A stretch of DNA of 64,000 bases from Uliginosibacterium sp. 31-16 (GCF_030730865.1 NZ_JAVALZ010000003.1:372001-436000); one strand, 5' to 3'. Positions 7,633-16,332 are shown, counted from the first letter of the stretch. Numbers and translations are program-made. Notes: generated from the sequence alone by a model not told the origin.

Positions 7633-9033
7633 TCAGTGCGGGAAGTAGTCCTGCAGCGGACGCTTCAGATGGATCAGCCAGAGCTGGGTCGGCTCGCCAT
7701 TCGGCCCGAGCTGGTAGCTGCCTCTGTCGCTGAGCTGGCCGGCGCGGATGGTGTAGGCCCCGGCGTCGGAGCCCTTGTCGCCGCTGATGCGGGTCTGCAT
7801 GCTGAAATCGTTGTCGTTGATGACGGCAATGCCTCCGGGGATGAGCGCCAGCCCCTCGGCTTTCTCCGCTTCCCAGCCGAGTTCGCGCAGGTCGAACACG
7901 CGCTGTTTGCGGATGAACTGTAGCTCGGCCAGCTCGCTTGCGCTGGCGTATTCGAGCGCCTGGCCGCTGTGTGTCTGACGCGTGCTGATGTCTTCTGCGG
8001 TGGCGATGTCGATCACGTACACCACATTGCGCATGCCATGCTTGCCCAGGCCCTGATCGATCAGGGCAAAGTGGCTGTCGTCGATGGCGACCAGATCGCC
8101 CAGTTTGGTGTCGCCGGGGCGCGCGTAGTCGTTCAGATCAAGCGGGTACGCAAACTGGCGGGTGACGCCACTGGCAGGGTCAAGTTCGACGATGCGGATG
8201 AAACGGGCGGTGTTTTTCGTTTTGCCATCCACATCCAGTGTGGATTGCACGGCTGCATAGATCTTGCCGGATGGGGTGATCGCCAGACCCTCAAAACCGC
8301 GGTTGGGCTGACGCTGGGCGAGGATGGCCGGCAGTCCCTTGCCCGGCGCGAACTGGCGCAGTACACGGCCTTGCGGATCGGCCTGCACGATGAAGGGTCC
8401 GTATTCGTCGGAGAGCCAGAAGTTGCCGGCACGGTCGGTAGCGATGGATTCGGGGTCCAGCCCGCGCGGGCTGAAGGGCAGGGGCTGCAGCCGCTCGTCC
8501 AGCGCCACTTCACCGGTGGCGCCTGTGTTGCCCGGCGCTATCGGCAGGCCGGAGGCGAGTTGACCGTCGTAACTGAGCGGGATGCTGCGTGTCACACGGG
8601 CCTGCTGGCCGGGTGTGACGAGGATTTCGGCGAGGCGCGGCACGAAATCCGGGGTCAGGAAAACCTTGCTGGCGTGCAGCTTGCCGTTGATGTCAATCCT
8701 GGGTGAGTCGCCATTCGGACCACGATCACCGATGCCCCAGAACAGCAGGCTGCCATCGGCTTGTGTGCTGCGGTAGCTGAGGCCGGAGCCCGGTGCGAAA
8801 GGCAGGCTGGTGCCGAACTCGCTGGCATGGCGGCCCTGATAAGGCAGGCGTTCGCGAGCCGGCAGCAGCACTTCGTAGCGGTCAATATGGCTGACGGCCG
8901 GCGTGGTGCCTGCGCTGCGCGCAAAGCCCTTGCCCAGCGGGGCATCCAGGCGTTCCGGATTGCCGGCGCAGGCAGCCAGCAGGGCGATGGCTGGAATAAG
9001 GGTGAGCTTGAGGCGCAACGCGTGGGTCATCAT
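7633..9033 (-). CDS. Phytase-like (esterase-like activity) lipoprotein
   Basis: 466 residues from ATG 9033; GGAGA lies 5 bases before it, and the longer frame to 9063 lacks support. Lipobox LLAAC places the lipidated Cys at 22. The body matches the phytase-like beta-propeller family (Pfam phytase-like, PF13449): GIGDRGPNGDSP, LDPESIATD, LSDEYGPFI, FEGLAITPSGKIY and a late EGLALIPGGIAVINDND. These acidic, Gly-rich loops usually bind calcium. The substrate is not known; members are annotated as esterase-like. It is most likely periplasmic or attached to the outer membrane. It is on the same strand as the preceding IgaA-like gene but 109 bases away. Confidence 0.88.
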   Translation of the reverse strand: MMTHALRLKLTLIPAIALLAACAGNPERLDAPLGKGFARSAGTTPAVSHIDRYEVLLPARERLPYQGRHASEFGTSLPFAPGSGLSYRSTQADGSLLFWGIGDRGPNGDSPRIDINGKLHASKVFLTPDFVPRLAEILVTPGQQARVTRSIPLSYDGQLASGLPIAPGNTGATGEVALDERLQPLPFSPRGLDPESIATDRAGNFWLSDEYGPFIVQADPQGRVLRQFAPGKGLPAILAQRQPNRGFEGLAITPSGKIYAAVQSTLDVDGKTKNTARFIRIVELDPASGVTRQFAYPLDLNDYARPGDTKLGDLVAIDDSHFALIDQGLGKHGMRNVVYVIDIATAEDISTRQTHSGQALEYASASELAELQFIRKQRVFDLRELGWEAEKAEGLALIPGGIAVINDNDFSMQTRISGDKGSDAGAYTIRAGQLSDRGSYQLGPNGEPTQLWLIHLKRPLQDYFPH

Positions 9034-9142
9034 GGCATTCTCCAGGTAGCCCTGCAGGATCACCCGGAGGTATTACAGCTGTATTACGGCGGGAGCTACG
9101 GGCCCCCGCGTTATCGCTGCAGAGGGCCCCCGTGCCGATGCG

Positions 9143-11383
9143 TCATGCCAGGCTCTTGTAGTGCGCCTCGATGGCCTGATAGCGTTGATTGGCACGATGC
9201 AGATTGATGATCCACAGGGTGCCGTGCAGGAACAGGAAGGCGGCGCCGATCAGCAGGGCGAGCAGGCGCAGCAGCGCCGGCAGGGCGTTGTCAGGGGTGC
9301 GTTGCGGATCGATGGCGAGCACATGATCACCGCGCTCGTTCTTGCCATTGCTTACCAGCAAGCCGGTCAGCTCCACGCTCTTGGTCTTCTCCGGGGTGGC
9401 GAGTGTCTGGTAGGCCGCCCACTGGGTTTGCCAGTCGGAAGACTGCTCGATTTCCTCTGCCGGGGCTTCTGCCGCGGGAGCGGCTTCGGCGGCGGGAGCC
9501 GCGCTGTCGGTGGCCGGCGCCGTGTCAAAGGGGGTGTCACCGAGCGGCAGGATGATGCCTCCGCGCTGGCTGGCCAGTGCCGTCTGCAGCGGTTTTTCGT
9601 AGAGCTGGCGCATGCGCGGCCGGGCCAGATCGCGCAGGCCGGAACGCAGGCTGCTGATCACCATCTGGTTGCCCAGGGCGGAGTCACCGCTTTCCTTCAG
9701 ACTGCCATCCCTGGCTTTCTTGAGCAGTGTTTCCCAGCCGATATCCTTGTCGCTGTCATCCACGATGAGCTTGCTGCCCAGTGCGTGCTGCAGGTCCTGA
9801 CACGGCACGCGGCTGTCGGCGGTGAAGTCGCGGCATTCCCGCTCGATGGTCAGGACCAGTGCGCTCAGATTGCTGATGGTCTGGACGGATGTGCGCGGCG
9901 CATAGGGGTTGTAGCTGTTGCCTTCACGTGCCATCTGCATCTGCAGCATGATGTCCAGCATCGGATTGCTGCGTGCTTCCAGCAGCTTTCCGCTGTAGAG
10001 ATCCAGCAAGGCCTGGTCCGGCGTCACCGCGTCGATTTGCGGAATCTCGCCGCCCCAGCGCACCTGCCTGCAGTCAATCGGTGCAGGGTCGTTGCCGTTG
10101 GCAGCCGTGATCTGGCAGCGCGCCCGGGCCTGCACGTGCACCATGCTGCCGGGGGCCGGCGGCTGGGCGAGGACTGCGTCAACGCTGGCGTAGCTTTGCA
10201 CAGCTCCGGGCTGCAGGCTGGCACGGGCGTGCGCCAGGTCGGCATCCAGTCCGGTGCTGAAGAAGAACCAGGCGGCAAACAGCATGACGCCGCCGGCCAG
10301 TGCAAGGGTCAGATGGCGGCCCCAGTAGACCGAGGGGCTGCGCTGCTCTTCGGCATCAATCGACAGCTTCTTGCCGAAGCGTACGATCGAGTAGTCCTCC
10401 ACCCGCATCTCCAGCGTCACCTGGCTGTCTGGCGGCACGAGAGCCCATTTCCTCCAGTGTGCAGGCAGTTCCAGCGGGAATTTGTCTCCCAGAAAGAGCT
10501 GGCTGCGTGTCATGTTGGAGTTGCTCGGGCTTTGCAGGGTGACCGCCGTCAGCGTGCCTTCGACACGATTGACCTTCTGCGGCACCGCTGGCTTGCGTGG
10601 CCGCCAGATCAGCCACAGGGCCAGGGCCAGCAAGACCAGCGCAGGAGTCAGCCAGGGCCAGACCGTATCGGCGTAGCCGGCGATCAGCAGCAGGATGAAG
10701 GCGGGGGTCAGAAGCAGCAGGGGCAGACCGCCCCAGCCGGGATTGGCGCGCACGGCGGCTTCGGCAGGCGTTTCATCACGCTGGCTGAGGATGCGTACGC
10801 GGTTGATGTCCTCTCCGGTTTCGCTGGCGTCGGCAGTCTTGTCTGTTTCGTCGCTGCCCGCCTGGGCGTTCAGTCCGCCCGGTAGCTCGCCGTGCTGGCC
10901 GGCATTCCACTGGTGTTGCTGGGCCTGTGCCTGCTGCGCGCGCTCCCGGCCACCTTTCAGGTCGAAGCTCTTGTTCAGGGTGATGACAAGGGCAAATTTG
11001 GGCGTCAGCACGACCTCTGCGTGATTGCCCGAACCGAGAAAGTCGCGTGCGTCATAAGGCAGCACCACATCCACATCGCCCAGCGTGTCGTGCAGGGTGT
11101 CGCCGCCATTGCTGACATGCAGGCCATGGCGGACGAACTCGCCATACAGGTCGTACACGTTTGCACTGAGCAGCTCGACGATCTTGCCCGGTTTGGCCGG
11201 GTCCACCAGGAAGGGCTGCAGCAGGCTTCGCTCTTCGGCGGTCAGTCCCCGCGTCGGCTTGCCCTGGGTCTTCAGCTCGTGCAGCGCGTTCTTGTTGCCG
11301 GAGCGGCGCGCCGTGTAGGCGATCAGGCTGTAGATGGAATAGAGGGTGACGCCGATGAAAAGGAGGAGTTGCAGGGTTTGCAT
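9143..11383 (-). CDS. IgaA/UmoB-like multi-pass membrane protein, copy 1
   Basis: 746 residues with membrane segments at about 4-22, 219-237, 240-258, 356-374 and 698-722, the five-segment plan of IgaA. Matches to enteric IgaA, recalled from memory, include LTAEERSLL near 48, LPAHWRKW before segment 4, PIDCRQVRWGGE in the periplasmic domain, and a late WQTQWAAYQTLA. IgaA restrains the Rcs phosphorelay in enteric bacteria and is needed to prevent its over-activation. No Rcs gene is seen here, so the partner is unknown. A divergent aminotransferase gene lies upstream, and a second IgaA-like gene follows it. A Pro/Ala/Glu-rich insertion lies near residues 625-650. Confidence 0.75.
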   Translation of the reverse strand: MQTLQLLLFIGVTLYSIYSLIAYTARRSGNKNALHELKTQGKPTRGLTAEERSLLQPFLVDPAKPGKIVELLSANVYDLYGEFVRHGLHVSNGGDTLHDTLGDVDVVLPYDARDFLGSGNHAEVVLTPKFALVITLNKSFDLKGGRERAQQAQAQQHQWNAGQHGELPGGLNAQAGSDETDKTADASETGEDINRVRILSQRDETPAEAAVRANPGWGGLPLLLLTPAFILLLIAGYADTVWPWLTPALVLLALALWLIWRPRKPAVPQKVNRVEGTLTAVTLQSPSNSNMTRSQLFLGDKFPLELPAHWRKWALVPPDSQVTLEMRVEDYSIVRFGKKLSIDAEEQRSPSVYWGRHLTLALAGGVMLFAAWFFFSTGLDADLAHARASLQPGAVQSYASVDAVLAQPPAPGSMVHVQARARCQITAANGNDPAPIDCRQVRWGGEIPQIDAVTPDQALLDLYSGKLLEARSNPMLDIMLQMQMAREGNSYNPYAPRTSVQTISNLSALVLTIERECRDFTADSRVPCQDLQHALGSKLIVDDSDKDIGWETLLKKARDGSLKESGDSALGNQMVISSLRSGLRDLARPRMRQLYEKPLQTALASQRGGIILPLGDTPFDTAPATDSAAPAAEAAPAAEAPAEEIEQSSDWQTQWAAYQTLATPEKTKSVELTGLLVSNGKNERGDHVLAIDPQRTPDNALPALLRLLALLIGAAFLFLHGTLWIINLHRANQRYQAIEAHYKSLA

Positions 11384-11568
11384 GGCAAGGACTCGGGCAT
11401 TCGGGGGCGGGAGAAAACTGCGCGCGATTCTATCCGGACAGCCTGTGCGGGCTGGCTGAAGACAGCCCGACGGCTGGTTTCATCCGTCGGAGCGGGCGGG
11501 GGCGTGCCGAAACAGTCCGGCGCTGATGCGGCTTGACCTTGGTGCACTGCAGCGTGCATCATTTGCCC

Positions 11569-11676
11569 ATGCATTCCGCACACGCCACCATCATCCGACG
11601 CCGCGCAGCCCGCCGATCAGGCAGGCTGTGGCGCGTGCGTACGGGCGGGCTGCGGAACCCGGCAAGGCTGACTTAG
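11569..11676 (+). CDS. Putative Arg-rich leader peptide
   Basis: A 35-codon frame (ATG 11569, TAG 11674) with ten Arg codons, including RRR at residues 10-12 and RR at 15-16, followed by further Arg at 19, 22, 24, 29 and 33. The clustered Arg codons cover the first arm of an RNA hairpin and the frame ends 30 bases before a strong terminator. There is no ribosome-binding site, but the predicted transcript start lies at about the ATG, so the message could be leaderless. The downstream gene belongs to the acetylornithine aminotransferase family, of arginine biosynthesis. GC-rich DNA gives Arg-rich frames by chance, so this call is tentative. Confidence 0.45.
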   Translation: MHSAHATIIRRRAARRSGRLWRVRTGGLRNPARLT

Positions 11677-11706
11677 CGCCTTCCAGTTCTTCACCAGTTT
11701 TCCCCA

Positions 11707-11741
11707 GCGGGCCACGGCTTCAACCGTGGCCCGCTTTTTTT
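11707..11741 (+). terminator. Intrinsic terminator upstream of the aminotransferase gene
   Basis: An 11-base perfect stem (GCGGGCCACGG / CCGTGGCCCGC, loop CTTCAA) is followed by seven T. It is read in the direction of the aminotransferase gene and lies 29 bases before its ATG. No complete gene precedes it on this strand, so it must end a short leader transcript, which supports regulated termination. Confidence 0.85.
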
Positions 11742-11770
11742 CGTCTGTCGTTTCCGGAAAGGATGTTTCC

Positions 11771-12946
11771 ATGAATACCGCTGTCGTTTCGCATGCCCTG
11801 ATGCAGATTACACCCAGACCCGAACTGGTCTTCGTGCGGGGGGCTGGTGCCCGCCTTGTTGACGATGCCGGGCGCAGCTATCTGGACTGGGTGCAGGGCT
11901 GGGCGGTGAACAGCCTCGGCCATTCGCCGGCGGTGGTGGTTGAGGCACTCGCACAACAGGCAGCCCGCCTGATCAATCCGAGCCCGGGCTTCTACAACCA
12001 GCCAGCACTGGATCTGGCGGCCCGTCTGTGCGCGCATTCCTGTTTTGATCAGGTCTTCTTTACCAGTTCCGGGGCAGAGGCCAACGAAGGGGCGATCAAG
12101 CTCGCACGCAAATGGGGACGCGTGTACAAGGGCGGCGCGCACGAGATCATCACCTTCAGCAATGGCTTTCACGGCCGCACTCTGGCCACCATGGCGGCGA
12201 CCGGCAAGGCGGGCTGGGACCGCCTGTTTGCACCGGCGATGCCCGGCTTCGTGAAGGCGCGCTACAACGATCCGGATTCCGTGCGTGCGCTGATCGGGCC
12301 GCAAACCGTGGCGGTGATGCTGGAGCCGATTCAGGGCGAAGCCGGGGTGATCGCAGCGGCGCCGGGATTCCTGCAGGCTTTGCGCGCGCTGTGTGACGAG
12401 CACGGCCTGCTGCTGATCGTGGATGAAGTGCAGACGGGCTGTGGCCGCACCGGCACACTCTTCGCCCATGAACACGATGGCGTGCGCCCGGACATCATGA
12501 CCCTGGGCAAGGGGATCGGCGGTGGCGTGCCGCTCGCCGCATTGCTCGCACGCGAGTCCGTGTGCTGTTTCGAGTACGGCGACCAGGGCGGCACCTATTG
12601 TGGCAATCCGCTGATGTGTGCAGCAGGTCTCGCGGTTATGCAGAGTCTTGCCAGAGCGGACTTTCTGGCCCGGGTGAATACGCTTGGCGAGCAGCTTGCA
12701 ATGGGGTTGCGGAGGCTGAGCCAGCGCTTCGGGCTGGGCGAGGTGCGCGGCCGCGGCTTGTTGCTGGCGCTGGTGTTGTCGCGTGATCTCGGCGCAGAGG
12801 TGGTGTTGCAGGCACGCGAGCGGGGTCTGTTGCTCAATTCACCGCGCCCGGATCTGCTGCGCTTCATGCCGGCACTGAACAGTACGCATGCCGAGATCGA
12901 GGAAGGCCTGGAGTTGCTCGGCGGCGTGCTGCAACAGCATTTCTGA
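11771..12946 (+). CDS. argD: Acetylornithine aminotransferase family protein
   Basis: 391 residues from ATG 11771; AAAGGA lies about 8 bases upstream, and the longer frame runs through the terminator and is rejected. Class-III PLP fold: [44 protein letters not shown], and the PLP lysine Lys247 in TLGKGIGGG. Closest to ArgD, which converts N-acetylglutamate semialdehyde to N-acetylornithine with glutamate as donor; related class-III transaminases for other amines cannot be excluded. The Arg-rich leader in front supports an arginine role. A decayed copy of the gene lies at 15000-15137, beyond the second IgaA-like gene. Confidence 0.85.
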   Translation: MNTAVVSHALMQITPRPELVFVRGAGARLVDDAGRSYLDWVQGWAVNSLGHSPAVVVEALAQQAARLINPSPGFYNQPALDLAARLCAHSCFDQVFFTSSGAEANEGAIKLARKWGRVYKGGAHEIITFSNGFHGRTLATMAATGKAGWDRLFAPAMPGFVKARYNDPDSVRALIGPQTVAVMLEPIQGEAGVIAAAPGFLQALRALCDEHGLLLIVDEVQTGCGRTGTLFAHEHDGVRPDIMTLGKGIGGGVPLAALLARESVCCFEYGDQGGTYCGNPLMCAAGLAVMQSLARADFLARVNTLGEQLAMGLRRLSQRFGLGEVRGRGLLLALVLSRDLGAEVVLQARERGLLLNSPRPDLLRFMPALNSTHAEIEEGLELLGGVLQQHF

Positions 12947-13007
12947 GCGTTTGCCGGCACGGTCGCCAGTGGCGGCTGTGCCGGACGTGTGACAAGGCTG
13001 CAGGAGG

Positions 13008-14894
13008 TCAGCCGGCGTGTTGCCTGATTCGGGCGCCGAGGCGGGCTTTGCGCAGCCGGGATTGCGCCTTGTAGCGGAAATGGGCGTGGCTGTGCAGCGC
13101 AGTGAGCACGCAGAACACCAGCACAGTGAGCAGCAGGATGAGGGCGCGCAGCATCACCCCGATGGTGACCTTGTCATCCAGTTCGATCATGTGCTTGCCG
13201 TGTGCGTCGGTCCCGAAGCGCACCAGCATGCCTTCGTACTGCATTTGCGGCTGGCAGGCTTCCCGATCCAGCGCACGGAATTCCTGCCAGAAGCCTAACC
13301 AGTCCAGTTGGGATTCGCTGATATCTTCCAGCGGGATGCGCTTCCAGTAGGGTTCTTGCGCGTCCCGGACAAAACCGGCATCGCAGCGCTCGCTTGATCT
13401 GTCGAAGCGCGTGCGGGCGTTGCGGATCAGGATGCTGCCGCGCTCGTTCGCCAGCGCGTTCTGCAGGGCCTGACCGTAGTGCGCCTGCATCGCGGCAGGC
13501 GCGACTCCATAGAGCGCCGCACGCAGGTGCCGCAGGTTCGCGCGTGTGATCAGGGCGCGGTCGCTGTCAGGTCCTGCGGTCTGGCGCCCGCTGCGGGCCA
13601 GCGCCAGCCATTCCGGCCAATCGACAGGCTTTGCGGTGCCGTCAGGCATCACCAGGCTGTCGCGGAGCGTCATCTGCAGATGCCTGCAGGCCGCTTGCGC
13701 ATCAGGGCCGGCCTGAGCGCAGTGCGCGTCGATAGCCAGCAGCAGGGCGCTGACTTCCTCGACCAGCATGGGCGATCCGCCCATCTGGCTCGCCTGAAGG
13801 GCGGCTTGCTCGCGTGGATCGACGGGGCGGACCTTCAGCGGCGCACCACTGGCCAGGCGCAGTGCCGGATCGCTGGGCGAGATATCGGTGACCCGCAGGG
13901 GCTCGCCGCCCCAGCGCAGTTGGGAACAGTCGATGCGGGGTGGATGCGGGGAGGTGGTCGCTTCGACGCCGCAGCGCGCCTTACCGCTCAGCGTCACCTT
14001 GCTGCCCAGCGCTGGCGGATCGGCGAGAAACTCTTGTGCACTGTCATATACCAGCAGTTCGGCGGGCCGGAACAGGGCCTTGGCGTAGAGCGTCACGATG
14101 TCGAGGTTGCCGCCGACGTACAGCGTCGTGAAGAGCAATAATGCTGAGATGCTGGCAAACAGACCATGCTCGCCAAGCGGCACAGAAGGCATGCTTTGTT
14201 CTTCGGCTTCGATGGAGAGCTGATCGCCCGCGCTCACCAACGAGTTGTCGGACGAGCGCAACTCGACGCGCAACCGGCGATTGAGCCGGGCACGCAACCA
14301 GGGCTGCCAGTGATCGGGTGCCTGTAACTGATACTTGCCGATACAGAGGTATTCGACACGTCCGCCCTCGGTGTATTCGCCTTCCACCTTGCGCAGCGGG
14401 CCGGAGATTCTCAACACCTCTTGCGCGGCAGGTGACTGCTGTTCGCGCCGCCAGGCCAGCCCGCACGCGCTTGCAAACAGGGGAAGGCCAAGGAGCAGCC
14501 ACCAGGCCGAGCCGTTTCTCAGGCCGCTGATGAACAGCAGAAAGCCACCTAAGAGATACAGCCCCAGTGCCATGAGGCCCGGGCCGCTATGGCTGCGTGC
14601 GGCAATTTCTCCCGGGGTTTCCGGGCGGCGGTCGAGCTCTTCGACTTCGTCCTGTGACGGATCGCCGGGCGGGACGAGGGGCGCTTCTTCGTCAGCCGCT
14701 AGCGGTGCCGGGTCCCCGTCAAACGCCTCGGTATCGGGGATGGGCTGGGCGAACCAGAACAGGGCATAGATGATTCCGCCAAGGGTCACGCACACGAGGA
14801 CGACGATCTCTGGCAGGGAAAGACCGTTGGCAACCCCTCTGAAAATGAGTGCCAGCAGCTCAAGTACTACGATGATGCCAAGCAGAACGTTCAT
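13008..14894 (-). CDS. IgaA/UmoB-like multi-pass membrane protein, copy 2
   Basis: 628 residues. It is a shorter paralogue of the protein at 9143: LQAPDHWQPW corresponds to LPAHWRKW, RIDCSQLRWGGEPL to PIDCRQVRWGGEIP, both have SIEAEEQ/SIDAEEQ after the same domain, and a late LDWLGFWQEFRALD matches WQTQWAAYQTLA. Hydrophobic segments lie near both termini, as a pair near 145-185, and before the periplasmic domain. The N-terminal cytoplasmic part is much reduced compared with copy 1. It lies convergent to the aminotransferase gene, and a remnant of a second aminotransferase gene lies divergently upstream, which indicates a duplicated gene pair. Confidence 0.72.
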   Translation of the reverse strand: MNVLLGIIVVLELLALIFRGVANGLSLPEIVVLVCVTLGGIIYALFWFAQPIPDTEAFDGDPAPLAADEEAPLVPPGDPSQDEVEELDRRPETPGEIAARSHSGPGLMALGLYLLGGFLLFISGLRNGSAWWLLLGLPLFASACGLAWRREQQSPAAQEVLRISGPLRKVEGEYTEGGRVEYLCIGKYQLQAPDHWQPWLRARLNRRLRVELRSSDNSLVSAGDQLSIEAEEQSMPSVPLGEHGLFASISALLLFTTLYVGGNLDIVTLYAKALFRPAELLVYDSAQEFLADPPALGSKVTLSGKARCGVEATTSPHPPRIDCSQLRWGGEPLRVTDISPSDPALRLASGAPLKVRPVDPREQAALQASQMGGSPMLVEEVSALLLAIDAHCAQAGPDAQAACRHLQMTLRDSLVMPDGTAKPVDWPEWLALARSGRQTAGPDSDRALITRANLRHLRAALYGVAPAAMQAHYGQALQNALANERGSILIRNARTRFDRSSERCDAGFVRDAQEPYWKRIPLEDISESQLDWLGFWQEFRALDREACQPQMQYEGMLVRFGTDAHGKHMIELDDKVTIGVMLRALILLLTVLVFCVLTALHSHAHFRYKAQSRLRKARLGARIRQHAG

Positions 14895-14999
14895 GAGAGT
14901 GCGGAGTCAGGCGGAAAAAGGACGGAGCAGCGTTTGCTGCGCGCGGCGAGGCATATTAAGCGAAATGGTTCGGGCCGGAGATGTCCGCCGACGTTGGTC

Positions 15000-15137
15000 C
15001 TGGGCAAGGTGGGCGGCGGCGTAATGCTAGCTGCATCGCTGCTGCTGGTGTTGTCGCGCGAGGTCGGTGCCGAGGTAGTGACGCGGGCATGTGAGCAAGG
15101 CCTGTTGCTCAATTCCCCCCGCCCGGATCTGCTTTGA
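15000..15137 (+). pseudogene. Remnant of a duplicated argD-like gene
   Basis: The frame ending at TGA 15135-15137 reads LGKVGGGVMLAASLL, then LVLSREVGAEVVTRACEQG and [11 protein letters not shown]. The first part equals the PLP-lysine region of the aminotransferase at 11771 ([15 protein letters not shown]); the second equals its residues near 335-365 ([12 protein letters not shown]... [11 protein letters not shown]). About 70 intervening residues, the N-terminal two thirds and the C-terminal end are gone. Nucleotide identity is still high (CTGTTGCTCAATTC and CGCCCGGATCTGCT are shared). The left limit is uncertain. The join is in frame, but no functional protein is expected. Confidence 0.8.
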
Positions 15138-15170
15138 CAACCTGATGCTGATCATACAGGGAGTAAGTAT

Positions 15171-15207
15171 CGGGTCAGGGACGAACGTGTGTTCGTGCCC
15201 TGACCCG
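15171..15207. terminator. Long hairpin at the end of the CAP-domain gene
   Basis: CGGGTCAGGGACGAAC pairs with GTTCGTGCCCTGACCCG (one bulged base), loop GTGT. It starts 10 bases after the stop of the reverse-strand gene at 15217. No good T-run follows on the reverse strand, so it may be an RNA-stabilising or weak terminating structure. Confidence 0.45.
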
Positions 15208-15216
15208 GTGTCGTGC

Positions 15217-16332
15217 TTATTGCAGGCGGAAAGTGTACTGATATGTTCGCGAGCTGCCACCCACCACCACGTTGCTGATCGTCACGCTGTAATCGGTGTT
15301 GGCCGTCAGGCCGGCGACTTTCCATTGCAGGTGATTGGGCAGGCCGTAGCCTTCGTAGTTGGCAGACTGCTCGGAGATGGCGAGGCTTTGTCCGCTGCCA
15401 TTGGACACGGTGACGCTGGCGTTGGCATAGCTGACCTGGCTGGCGCCATTGGCCCACACATTGGTTTTGCTGGGCATGGCCGAGAAGGACAGGAACCAGC
15501 TCGCGGAAAACTCGCTGCTCGGGTAGGTACCGTAGGGGTAGGCCACGAAATCATTGCTCATGCTGACGCTGCTGACGCCATTCTGGGCCTTCATGGCCGA
15601 AGCCATGTAATAGGTGCTGCCGTTCGGCTGACCATCCACGCGGCCATAAGTGGTCTTGCCTAGATAGGGATTCAGTACCCAGCGGCGGTGACCCAGCGAG
15701 GCAACGCCGCTGTCGATCAGATAGCCGACGATGGCATTCGCACTGGGCGTGCTTTCGGTGCTGCCGCTGCCCCAGGTCATGTGCAGGTTGCTGGTGCTGG
15801 CCAGGCGATAGGCATTCGCGGAGTAGCACTTGCCGGTGCTGTCAGGTGCGTGGGTCAGGGTCTGGTTGGCGGCCATATACAGCGCCGCTTCGGCGGCAGC
15901 ACCATCGTCGCTCGCGTCATAACTGACCGCAGGCAGACCATGGCGGGCGCGGATGGCGTTGAGTTTGGCCAGAACCGAGGTGCGCTCAGCGTCTTTCAAC
16001 TGCCCGGTGATGCAGCTGGAGATATTCGGCAGGCTGGAGTACAGACTGTTGCCGCCTGCACCGGAAGAAGAGCTGGACGAGGAGGATGAACCGCCGGAGC
16101 TTGAACTCGAAGAAGAACTCGACGATGAGGACGAGCTGCCCTGACCCGAGGATGAACCCGAACCTGACGATGAACTGGAACTCGCGGTACCGTTACCTGA
16201 GTCATTGCTGCCCGAACCACCCCCCCCTCCGCCGCCGCAGGCTGCAAGCATAAGGGTCGCGCAGAGTGCGGTCATGGTGGGTGCAAGACGATGGTGATGC
16301 CAGGAGGGGGTCGGGCGCATGATGAGATTCAT
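15217..16332 (-). CDS. CAP (SCP/PR1)-domain lipoprotein with poly-Gly/poly-Ser linker
   Basis: 371 residues from ATG 16332 (a second ATG four codons later is equally possible). Lipobox MLAAC gives the lipidated Cys32, followed by seven Gly and a Ser-rich linker to about residue 94. The CAP domain follows: LNAIRARHGL, THAPDS, and GVASLGHRRWVLNPYLG with the conserved His. A C-terminal beta-sandwich-like section covers the last 100 residues. Bacterial CAP proteins are exported and of mostly unknown function. The poly-Gly start is encoded by a run of eight C on the + strand (16220-16227), a possible slippage site close to the start of the gene. Confidence 0.83.
   Translation of the reverse strand: MNLIMRPTPSWHHHRLAPTMTALCATLMLAACGGGGGGGSGSNDSGNGTASSSSSSGSGSSSGQGSSSSSSSSSSSSSSGGSSSSSSSSSGAGGNSLYSSLPNISSCITGQLKDAERTSVLAKLNAIRARHGLPAVSYDASDDGAAAEAALYMAANQTLTHAPDSTGKCYSANAYRLASTSNLHMTWGSGSTESTPSANAIVGYLIDSGVASLGHRRWVLNPYLGKTTYGRVDGQPNGSTYYMASAMKAQNGVSSVSMSNDFVAYPYGTYPSSEFSASWFLSFSAMPSKTNVWANGASQVSYANASVTVSNGSGQSLAISEQSANYEGYGLPNHLQWKVAGLTANTDYSVTISNVVVGGSSRTYQYTFRLQ

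Larger units (their letters stand above)
11533..11741 (+). promoter_or_regulatory. Probable attenuator leader of the aminotransferase gene
   Basis: TTGACC (11533) and CATCAT (11557) with an 18-base gap form a plausible promoter whose start point would fall close to the ATG of a 35-codon Arg-rich ORF (11569-11676). Within the ORF, CGCAGCCCGCC (11604-11614) and GGCGGGCTGCG (11644-11654) are perfect inverted arms. A strong terminator (11707-11741) follows, ending 29 bases before the structural gene. The second arm contains GCGGGC, the same word as the terminator's 5' arm, so it could pair with GCCCGC at 11729-11734 and block termination. This is the architecture of ribosome-mediated attenuation; the mechanism is inference. 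Confidence 0.5.

Noticed and set aside
9143-11383. TMEM43-family assignment for the large membrane protein
   Set aside because: Motif order and the periplasmic DCRQVRWGGE segment fit IgaA better; no TMEM43 features seen.
12955-12987. Terminator between the aminotransferase and second IgaA-like gene
   Set aside because: CCGGCAC/GTGCCGG gives a good hairpin but there is no T-run on either strand.
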